DNA of 64,000 nucleotides from Pseudomonas sp. S31 (lineage in GTDB: Bacteria > Pseudomonadota > Gammaproteobacteria > Pseudomonadales > Pseudomonadaceae): the NCBI RefSeq assembly GCF_016648105.1, contig NZ_JACVVE010000010.1:1-64000 (forward strand), read 5' to 3'. Position numbers and translations under genes: made by a program. The notes under the pieces are model-generated. The model made no database searches, had not been told where the DNA came from, and saw only the letters and a list, made by a program, of their open reading frames with translations. Shown piece by piece: positions 50,304-57,226 of this stretch (positions within the stretch are counted from its first letter, which is position 1; each line of letters opens with the position of its first letter).

Positions 50304-51041
50304 ATGTCAGCAGTCATGCATGCGGTAAGGGAACGGCATTCGACCAGGGCATTCCTGGCGCGGCCGGTAGAGGAGGCGTTGTTGCGCCAGATCATCGAGG
50401 CGGCGCTGTACTCGCCCTCGAGCGGCAACCTGCAACCGTGGCACCTTCAGGCGCTCAGCGGCGACGCACTCGCCCGGCTCAAACAGGCCGTGGCGCTCAC
50501 ATTGACGGCAAATCCTCGTGGTGAAGGCATGGGCTATCCCATCTATCCCGCAGATCTGGAGCCCCGCTACCAGGCCCGCCGGGCCAAGTGCGCCGAAGAC
50601 CTGTACGCCACCCTGGGCGTCGAAAGAGATGATCGTGCTGGCCGGGCGGCCCAGTTTGCTCGCAACTTCACGTTCTTCGACGCGCCGGTCGGGATGATCC
50701 TCAGCATCGATCGAAGCCTCGGTAGCGCCCAGTGGGCCGACCTGGGCATGTTCCTGCAGACCCTGTTGTTGCTGGCCCACGAGCAAGGGCTGGCGACATG
50801 CGCGCAGGCCTGCTGGACGCTGGTGCATCAAACCCTCCAGCGTGAGCTGCAGCTGCCAATGGGAGCGATGGTGTTCTGCGGTGTCGCAGTGGGCTACGCG
50901 GACCCGCTGCATCCCATCAACCGCCTGCGAACCGAACGGGTCGCACTGGGCGAAATGGCCGAATTCAGGGGCTTTGCTCAATCAGATCGGCGGCCTGATG
51001 CCTCGATCGTGTCATCTGGAGAGTCAAATGAAGCGCGTTGA
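50304..51041 (+). CDS. Nitroreductase family FMN oxidoreductase
   Basis: The 245-residue protein has HAVRERHSTRAFLARPVEEA, with the FMN-phosphate-binding RHSTR, then LYSPSSGNLQPWHLQALSGD and, near the C-terminus, DLGMFLQTLLLLAHEQGLAT. Members reduce nitroaromatics, quinones or alpha,beta-unsaturated carbonyls with NAD(P)H. ATG 50304 follows AAGGAG; the upstream open frame to 50274 is not supported. The gene overlaps the following quinone-oxidoreductase-like gene by 14 bases, so they form an operon under the divergent LysR. Confidence 0.88.
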   Translation: MSAVMHAVRERHSTRAFLARPVEEALLRQIIEAALYSPSSGNLQPWHLQALSGDALARLKQAVALTLTANPRGEGMGYPIYPADLEPRYQARRAKCAEDLYATLGVERDDRAGRAAQFARNFTFFDAPVGMILSIDRSLGSAQWADLGMFLQTLLLLAHEQGLATCAQACWTLVHQTLQRELQLPMGAMVFCGVAVGYADPLHPINRLRTERVALGEMAEFRGFAQSDRRPDASIVSSGESNEAR

Positions 51042-52008
51042 AACCCACGATCTAGAGTCTACGTCCAACTACCGAATGGTGGATGCTCCGGTGCCTGTAC
51101 CGGACACGGATGAGGTGTTGATCAGAGTGGCCTGCTGCGGCGTTGGCTACGTCGATGCGCTGGAGTCCCTTGGCCGGTATCAGGTCAAGCCACCCTTGCC
51201 GCATGTCCCTGGCCAGGAGATCAGCGGCGAAGTCGTCGCAGTGGGCGAATGCGTCGCTGGCTTTTCCCCAGGAGACCGGGTCATCACGCAGGTCCACGGT
51301 GGTTTTGCCGAGCTAGTCGTGGCCCCGAGTACCTCGGTCAGCCAGATACCCGGCAACATGGATTTCGTGCAAGCGGCAGGCTTCAAGATAAACCATGTCA
51401 CTGCCCTGCATGCCTTGCGTGACCGTGCGAACCTGAAACCCGGTGAGACTCTGCTCGTGATCGGCGCAGCAGGTGGAGTCGGCTGCGCCGCCATACAGGT
51501 TGGCAAATGTCTGGGCGCCAGCGTGATAGCTGTTGCTTCGAGCGCTGAAAAGCGCGCGTTCGCGCAGCGGGCAGGTGCCGATCATGTCATCGACTCGACT
51601 GCCGGAGATTTCCGCGACCAAGTAAAGGAGTTATGCAACCAGCGTGGGCCCAATGTGGTGTTCGATCCGGTTTGCGGAACGCTCTTCGAGCCAGCGTTCC
51701 GTTCGCTGACCTGGGGTGGAAGGCACCTGGTGATTGGTTTTGCCGGCGGACCGATTCCTGCCCTTCGTGCCAACCTGCCGCTGTTGAAAGGGGCCTCGCT
51801 GGTGGGGGTCGATGTCCGCCAGTTTGGGCTTTACGAGGTAGAACAAAGCGAAGCGTGCTTGCGCCAACTGCTCGGCTGGGTCGCCGAGGGCAAGCTGTCG
51901 CCGCCAATTGGCAAGGTGTTCGAGTTTAACGAGTACGCCGCTGCGCTCGATTACGTGCTGACTGGGAAGGGGGTGGGAAAAACCGTCATCCATGTATCGA
52001 GCCGCTAG
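51028..52008 (+). CDS. Zinc-free MDR oxidoreductase (NADPH:quinone/enoyl reductase type)
   Basis: The 326-residue protein is a medium-chain dehydrogenase/reductase. It has an N-terminal GroES-like domain (CCGVGYVDALESLGRYQVKP, then PHVPGQEISGEVVAVGE) and a Rossmann domain with IGAAGGVGCAAIQVGKCLGA near 150. The zinc-binding cysteines of alcohol dehydrogenases are absent, so NADPH:quinone oxidoreductase or enone reductase activity is expected. Its start lies inside the end of the nitroreductase gene. It is followed by a strong intrinsic terminator. Confidence 0.88.
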   Translation: MKRVETHDLESTSNYRMVDAPVPVPDTDEVLIRVACCGVGYVDALESLGRYQVKPPLPHVPGQEISGEVVAVGECVAGFSPGDRVITQVHGGFAELVVAPSTSVSQIPGNMDFVQAAGFKINHVTALHALRDRANLKPGETLLVIGAAGGVGCAAIQVGKCLGASVIAVASSAEKRAFAQRAGADHVIDSTAGDFRDQVKELCNQRGPNVVFDPVCGTLFEPAFRSLTWGGRHLVIGFAGGPIPALRANLPLLKGASLVGVDVRQFGLYEVEQSEACLRQLLGWVAEGKLSPPIGKVFEFNEYAAALDYVLTGKGVGKTVIHVSSR

Positions 52009-52026
52009 AGGCAGGGGATGTAGAAG

Positions 52027-52055
52027 GGGCGCCGGCCAAGGCGCCCTTTTTTTTT
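52027..52055 (+). terminator. Intrinsic terminator after the MDR gene
   Basis: GGGCGCC (52027-52033) pairs with GGCGCCC (52040-52046), followed by nine T residues. It ends the nitroreductase-MDR operon before the convergent racemase gene. Confidence 0.92.
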
Positions 52056-52074
52056 GCCGCTTGTCGATGCAAGG

Positions 52075-53154
52075 TTATCGCCCCGCTCCCCAACGTTGCA
52101 TGGCCTGTTCCAGAGACATCGCATGAGGCGCCTGCGGAAGGCTCGGCGTGGTACGCGAAAACCTCGGCGCAGGTGCGGGGTGGACGACCTCTTGCACCGT
52201 CACGAAGGTTTCCCGGGCTCGATTGTGCGGGTGATGCGGTGCCTGCGCCCAATCGAGGACCGGGGCAAAGCATACGTCCGTCCCCTCGAGTAACGCACAC
52301 CACTCATCCCGGGTGCGCAGAGCGATGATCCCCGCCAGCGCCTGCTTCTGAGTCGCCCAGCAATCGGTGTTCATCTGGTCATCGAACACGCTGTCTTGCA
52401 GCCCACAGCGGTCGCGCAGTTCCTGGTAGAACTTCGGTTCGATCGCGCCTAGCGCGATGAAGCCGCCATCGGCGCAGCGATAGGTGTCGTAGAACGGTGC
52501 TGCGCCATCCAGGAGATTGCTCGCCCGCTGGTCTTGCCAATGCCCCTGAGCCCTGAGGCCGTGGATGAACGCTGCCAGCAATGACGTGCCATCGCTCATC
52601 GCGGCATCGATAACCTGGCCGACTCCGGACTGCCTGACCTCGTGCAGCGCCGCAAGAAGGCCTACCAGCAGCAACATGCCGCCGCCGCCAAAGTCGCCGA
52701 CGAAATTGATCGGTGGCGGGGGTGTTTCGTCACGGCGCCCAATGCTGTGCAGGGCTCCGGTGATGGCGATGTAGTTGATGTCGTGACCTGCGGCATGTGC
52801 CAGGGGCCCGAACTGCCCCCAGCCGGTCATGCGGCCATAGATCAACCTCGGGTTGCGCGCCTGGCACTCGTGGGGCCCCAAGCCATTTTTCTCCATCACG
52901 CCGGGGCGAAAACCCTCGATCAGCATATCGGCCTGCTCGACGAGGGCGAGCACCGCTGCCTGGCCCTGCGCCGTGGTGATGTCCACCTCGACGGTGGGCC
53001 GGCTTCGGCTCAGCACATCCCTGGGATCGACCGGCGTGCCAGGCCTCACGATGCGGACGACCTCCGCTCCCAGGTCCGCCAGGACCATCGCACAGAATGG
53101 CGCCGGCCCGATGCCCGACATTTCCACAACCCTGATGCCTTGAAGTGGGCCCAT
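52075..53154 (-). CDS. Alpha-methylacyl-CoA racemase
   Basis: The 359-residue protein belongs to the CaiB/BaiF superfamily. Its residues are those of the racemase branch: AAGHDINYIAITGAL with the catalytic histidine near 125, NFVGDFGGGGMLLLVG with the aspartate near 155, and IEPKFYQELRDRCG with the glutamate near 236. The tail APAPRFSRTTPSLPQAP also matches AMACR-type proteins. It inverts the 2-methyl centre of (2R)-methylacyl-CoA to the (2S) form needed by acyl-CoA dehydrogenases. ATG 53154 follows GGAGGAG. It is 23 bp after the acyl-CoA dehydrogenase gene, in an OprD-MFS-linked set. A simple formyl-CoA-type CoA transferase is the alternative, but the three catalytic residues argue against it. 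Confidence 0.88.
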   Translation of the reverse strand: MGPLQGIRVVEMSGIGPAPFCAMVLADLGAEVVRIVRPGTPVDPRDVLSRSRPTVEVDITTAQGQAAVLALVEQADMLIEGFRPGVMEKNGLGPHECQARNPRLIYGRMTGWGQFGPLAHAAGHDINYIAITGALHSIGRRDETPPPPINFVGDFGGGGMLLLVGLLAALHEVRQSGVGQVIDAAMSDGTSLLAAFIHGLRAQGHWQDQRASNLLDGAAPFYDTYRCADGGFIALGAIEPKFYQELRDRCGLQDSVFDDQMNTDCWATQKQALAGIIALRTRDEWCALLEGTDVCFAPVLDWAQAPHHPHNRARETFVTVQEVVHPAPAPRFSRTTPSLPQAPHAMSLEQAMQRWGAGR

Positions 53155-53177
53155 GGCTCCTCCGATGATCAAAACGA

Positions 53178-54317
53178 TTAATCCATCACTACCCGGGCAA
53201 TGATTTCCTTCATGATTTCCGAACTACCGGCGAAGATGCGCGACACCCTGGCGTCGAGGAAGCGCTGGCAGATTTCGTATTCCTGCATGTAGCCGGCGCC
53301 ACCGTGCAGCTGAACGCCAGCGTCCATGCAGCGGAACTCCAGTTCGCTGGTGACCAGCTTGGCCTTGGCGGCCGACTGGGCAGAGAGCTCGCCAGCGTTG
53401 TGCAGTTCGACACAGCGGTCGACGTAGACCTGCGCGACCTCCAGGTCGGCGGCAAGGTCGGCCAGGGTGAACCGGGTGTTCTGAAAGTCCGCGATCCTCC
53501 TACCGAAGGCCCGGCGTTGATTGACGTAGTCGCGCGTCAAGTCGAAGCCGCACTGGGCATTGGCCAGCGACCCGACCGCTGAGATCAGGCGCTCTTCGAC
53601 CAGCGATGTCTTCAGGTACTTCAAGCCCAGGGCGCTATCGCCCAGGGCGTTCGCCTTGGGTATCCGCACGTCATGGAAAAACAGCTCGGCGGTGTCTTGG
53701 GCATGCAGGCCCATCTTTTCCAACTGACGACCACGTTCGAACCCAGGCATGCCGCGTTCGAGCAGGAACAGCCCGATCTGGCGAGGGTCGTTGCCGCTGG
53801 TTTTGGCGGCGACCAGCACTACGTCGGCATTGATGCCGTTGGAGATATAGGTCTTGGCGCCGTTGAGTAGCCAGTGGTCATCCTGTTCCTGGGCACGGGT
53901 TTTCATGCCGGCCAGATCGCTGCCAGCATCCGGCTCGGTCATGGCGATCGCCAGGATGGTTTCACCCGTTGCGCACCCAGGTAGAAAACGCGCTTGTTGC
54001 TCGGTGTTGCCGAAATGTTGGAGGTAGGGCGCTACCAGGCGGCTGTGCAGCGTATGGTAGAAGCCGACCTCGCCGAACCGGTTGTCTTCCTCGATCATGA
54101 TCTGCTGGTAGCGGAAGTCCCACAGGCCCAGCCCGCCGTGGGCTTCGTCGGCCCACACCAGCAGGTAGCCCAACTCGCCCATCTTGCGGAACATTTCCCG
54201 CGGGACGATGCCGCTGGCGCGCCAGGCGGTTTTGTTCGGCTGGACTTCCTTGCGCAAGAAAGCCCGATAGCTTTCGCGGAAGATGTCATGTTCGATGTTG
54301 AATCCTGAACGTTGCAT
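53178..54317 (-). CDS. Acyl-CoA dehydrogenase
   Basis: The 379-residue protein has the full acyl-CoA dehydrogenase layout: FLRKEVQPNKTAWRASGIVP, LAIAMTEPDAGSDLAGM near 130, HDVRIPKANALGD near 220 and the C-terminal DARVSRIFAGSSEIMKEIIA. The residue before the GSSEI is not glutamate, as in the isovaleryl/long-chain class where the base lies elsewhere. It would introduce the alpha,beta double bond in a (2S)-methyl or other branched acyl-CoA produced by the racemase encoded next. ATG 54317 follows AGGGAGAG. The substrate is inferred from context only. Confidence 0.9.
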   Translation of the reverse strand: MQRSGFNIEHDIFRESYRAFLRKEVQPNKTAWRASGIVPREMFRKMGELGYLLVWADEAHGGLGLWDFRYQQIMIEEDNRFGEVGFYHTLHSRLVAPYLQHFGNTEQQARFLPGCATGETILAIAMTEPDAGSDLAGMKTRAQEQDDHWLLNGAKTYISNGINADVVLVAAKTSGNDPRQIGLFLLERGMPGFERGRQLEKMGLHAQDTAELFFHDVRIPKANALGDSALGLKYLKTSLVEERLISAVGSLANAQCGFDLTRDYVNQRRAFGRRIADFQNTRFTLADLAADLEVAQVYVDRCVELHNAGELSAQSAAKAKLVTSELEFRCMDAGVQLHGGAGYMQEYEICQRFLDARVSRIFAGSSEIMKEIIARVVMD

Positions 54318-54366
54318 AGCCTCTCCCTAACATATTGCGGGGCGCGAAGCGGCGCCCCGATCAGAT

Positions 54367-55641
54367 TCACCAGAGTTTCCATGTGTAGAGGATGTTCACC
54401 CGCAGGTCGTTGTTGTCGCGGAACGTGGCTGCCTGTGTGAAGTCGTTGCGGTACCAGGCATGACGGACCTTGAAACCCAAGCCCTGCAATGGACCTGACT
54501 GGATCACGTAGGCTACCTGCGCCTGGCTCTCTCGCTCGTACAGGCCTCGTCCGCCCATTCGTTCAGGAAGCTCGATGTTGTCGCCGCGCATGTGCCAGAG
54601 CATGGCGGTCAGCCCAGGAATGCCGACTGCCGCGAAGTTGTAGTCGTAGCGGATTTGCCAAGTGCGTTCCTTGGCGTTGAGGAAGTCGGTGGCGATGGCA
54701 CCCTCCACGGTGGGGGAGGGTTCGCTGCGCCCCATATAGGGCTGCGCCGTATCGCCGAACAAGGCCATGTAGCCGGTACTGAAGGTGTGGCCTCCCAGCG
54801 AGTAGCGAAACACCACGCCGTAATTGTCGTTGTCGACCTTGCCGGCGTTGGCCGCACCGTCTTCCCGTGAGCCGACCCAACGAAAATCTGTTTTCAGGCT
54901 GCCGGGGCCGAGTGGGGTGTCGTGCACCAGCCAGATGTAATCCTGGCGGTAGATGTCATTGAGGGTGGCATGGTAGTAGCTGGCCGTGAGGTTTGGCGCG
55001 ACGTTGTACTTGGCGCCGACATAGCTGAAGCCGCTGGAGTCGACATCCCGGAAGCGGCCGTTCTGGGCGGTCACCCGGATGTGCTCATAGTTGCTGGAGT
55101 CGCGGAACTTGATGCGATCCAGGTAACCGCCCAGCAGCGTCAGGTTGTCGATGTCCTCCGATTGAAAGGTGGTGCCCTGGAACATCTGTGGCAGCAGCCG
55201 GCCTGGGCTCGAGTAAGCGACGGGCAAGGTGAGGACCATGCGACCATGATTGAGCTTCGATTTCGCGTAGCGCGCCTTGGCCACGCCGCCGAAGTTGCTG
55301 TAGTCGTCTTCGGCCCGCCCTTTGGAGTCGAGAGGCAGCAACTGGGTGCCGGCACGATCGGGGGAAGAGTCCAGCTTGATGCCGGTCATGCTGTGCAGAT
55401 CCAGTCCGAACCCGATCGGGCCCTCGGTGTAACCTGATTTGAAGTCCAGCGTCACGCCCTGGGCCCATTCGCGTAGCTCACGCTTGAGTGCGGGATTGGC
55501 CGGATCCTTGTAATCCCGGTCCATGTAATAGTTATGCAGCAACACTGAAGCGGAGCTTTCGGTGAAAAAGGCGCTTTGCGCCTGGGCGACGAGTGAGAAC
55601 GGTAGCGAAGACAGCAACAACCCGGTGGTGCGCAAACGCAT
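54367..55641 (-). CDS. OprD family outer-membrane porin
   Basis: The 424-residue product has a signal peptide (MRLRTTGLLLSSLPFSLVAQ then AQS) and an OprD-type barrel: SSASVLLHNYYMDRDYKD, GVTLDFKSGYTEGPIGFGLD near 75, and a final strand DLRVNILYTWKLW. OprD/OpdK-type channels admit specific small carboxylates; this would be the outer-membrane entry for the cluster substrate. It lies between the MFS importer and the acyl-CoA dehydrogenase genes on the same strand, with gaps of 69 and 49 bp. Confidence 0.93.
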   Translation of the reverse strand: MRLRTTGLLLSSLPFSLVAQAQSAFFTESSASVLLHNYYMDRDYKDPANPALKRELREWAQGVTLDFKSGYTEGPIGFGLDLHSMTGIKLDSSPDRAGTQLLPLDSKGRAEDDYSNFGGVAKARYAKSKLNHGRMVLTLPVAYSSPGRLLPQMFQGTTFQSEDIDNLTLLGGYLDRIKFRDSSNYEHIRVTAQNGRFRDVDSSGFSYVGAKYNVAPNLTASYYHATLNDIYRQDYIWLVHDTPLGPGSLKTDFRWVGSREDGAANAGKVDNDNYGVVFRYSLGGHTFSTGYMALFGDTAQPYMGRSEPSPTVEGAIATDFLNAKERTWQIRYDYNFAAVGIPGLTAMLWHMRGDNIELPERMGGRGLYERESQAQVAYVIQSGPLQGLGFKVRHAWYRNDFTQAATFRDNNDLRVNILYTWKLW

Positions 55642-55710
55642 GGGAACACTCCAGTATTTATTTTTGTGTGGAGGTCATGGCCCGCGAAGGGGCCATCAGA
55701 CAAGGTGACG

Positions 55711-57021
55711 TCAGTCGTTTTGTGCGTGCATCATCTGCCCGAAATCTCGCCGTGCGAGGAGCAGCCCGACGATGGCCACAGGCCCGATCACCGCAGCCAT
55801 GGTCGCCAGCGCCGAAGCTATGGCGGTTGGCCCGCTGAATACACGATCGGCCAGCAGGCCGCTGAGGAAGGGGCCTACGGTGTAGCCGAACAGGTTGATC
55901 ACCAATAGCGTCACCGCCACGGTCCGGGCCCTGAGGCGCGACGGGCTGATCATTTGCATACCCAGGCAGGCCATCACCGAAATGCTCGGCAGAAACATCA
56001 TGCACAAGCCGAAAGCCGCAACCAGCAACCAGTACTGTCCGAGCAGCAGGCCGGCGATGATGGCCGGTGCCGGCACGCTGACGCACAGCACCAGCACCCA
56101 TACGATGCCATCCGGTTTACCCGCTTTTTGCAGCCTGTTCGCCAGCCAGGGCAGGCATAGCGTGCCCAGGACCGAGGTCGGCAGACCCACCGAGCCGAAC
56201 AGGAAGCTGGCCTGGGATGCCGTCAGATCGTGCAGGCGAACCAGCAGGGTAGGGGCCCAGGAAATCACCCCCAAGGTCAGTGAAGAAATCATGCCGATCG
56301 CGATGAAAAAAGGGATGAACATGGCCTTGTGCTGGATCAGGAACGGCAGCAGTGCCTCATGTCCGGTCGTGGTCACGGAGCCTGCGCGCTCAGGCTCACG
56401 TGCGGTAAGCGCAAACAGCAGCGCCACCAGCAGGCCCGGCACGCTAACCACCAGCAGGGTGAAGCGCCAGGCTTCCATACCTGGGAACAGTTGCTGGGTG
56501 CCTGCATATTGATAGACGGCGCCACCGATCAGAAACGCCCCGGTCGCCATCACGTTACCGGTTGCCATGTACAGGCTGGTCGGTAGTGCCCGTTGCTTGC
56601 GAACGAACATGTCCCCGATCAGGGACATGGCGGCAGGTGTGAGAACGGCCTCGCCGATAGCGACACCGGCGCGGCAGACGATCAGCGTGGTGAAGTCGAG
56701 CGTGAATGCCGAAGCTGCAGTCATGGCCGACCACAGCAGCACGCCACCCACTACTATGCGGGTGCGGTTGCCTTGGTCGATGAGGTAGGCGACCGGAATG
56801 CCTGCAATGGCATACAGCACGGCGAAGCCCGCTCCTAGCAACAGGCCCATCTGCGTATTGGACAGCCCCAGGCTTTGGGTAACGGGCTGGGCTACGGCGG
56901 AAAGGATGAAGCGGTCGACCATCGAGATGGCATAGAAGGCCATCAGGCATGCGACGGCGTACCAGCGCCCGTGGTAGATCTTGTTTTCGACATACGGAAA
57001 AGACGTGGCCTGATCGTTCAT
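55711..57021 (-). CDS. MFS transporter (spinster-like)
   Basis: The 436-residue protein has about 12 membrane segments. The N-terminal segment VDRFILSAVAQPVTQSLGLS followed by NTQMGLLLGAGFAVLYAIAG is characteristic of the spinster-like branch often found in catabolic clusters. It would bring the cluster substrate across the inner membrane. ATG 57021 is preferred because the hydrophobic domain begins soon after; the frame extends upstream without a good signal. It is probably the first gene of the leftward operon with oprD, the acyl-CoA dehydrogenase and the racemase, since a hairpin separates it from the luxR gene. Confidence 0.88.
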   Translation of the reverse strand: MNDQATSFPYVENKIYHGRWYAVACLMAFYAISMVDRFILSAVAQPVTQSLGLSNTQMGLLLGAGFAVLYAIAGIPVAYLIDQGNRTRIVVGGVLLWSAMTAASAFTLDFTTLIVCRAGVAIGEAVLTPAAMSLIGDMFVRKQRALPTSLYMATGNVMATGAFLIGGAVYQYAGTQQLFPGMEAWRFTLLVVSVPGLLVALLFALTAREPERAGSVTTTGHEALLPFLIQHKAMFIPFFIAIGMISSLTLGVISWAPTLLVRLHDLTASQASFLFGSVGLPTSVLGTLCLPWLANRLQKAGKPDGIVWVLVLCVSVPAPAIIAGLLLGQYWLLVAAFGLCMMFLPSISVMACLGMQMISPSRLRARTVAVTLLVINLFGYTVGPFLSGLLADRVFSGPTAIASALATMAAVIGPVAIVGLLLARRDFGQMMHAQND

Positions 57022-57185
57022 TGCACCAACCCTGTAATTATTGTTGTTGGATCTGCCGCGGGGCCGGGTTTGCATTAACTCGACCGGCGCCGGAGCAGCG
57101 ATTGCCGAATATCGGCGCACACGCTTCGGTGTCGCCATGGCCGCCCTGTAGCCGGGGCTTGCAGGACCACTCTATGGAGAAGTGG

Positions 57186-57223
57186 GAGGAGAAAAATCGG
57201 CACAAAGGACGATTTTTCTCCTC
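57186..57223 (-). terminator. Hairpin following the LuxR-type gene
   Basis: GAGGAGAAAAATCG and CGATTTTTCTCCTC form a perfect 14-bp stem around a 10-base loop, starting four bases after the luxR stop codon on the minus strand. The T run is within the stem and no external T tract follows, so efficiency is uncertain. It would separate the regulator transcript from the MFS operon. Confidence 0.7.
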
Positions 57224-57226
57224 GTT

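Noticed and set aside
52075..53154. CoA-transferase (CaiB/formyl-CoA transferase) call for the racemase gene
   Set aside because: The histidine in AGHDINY, aspartate in GDFGGG and glutamate in IEPKF match racemase catalytic positions, and the C-terminal tail matches AMACR-type proteins.
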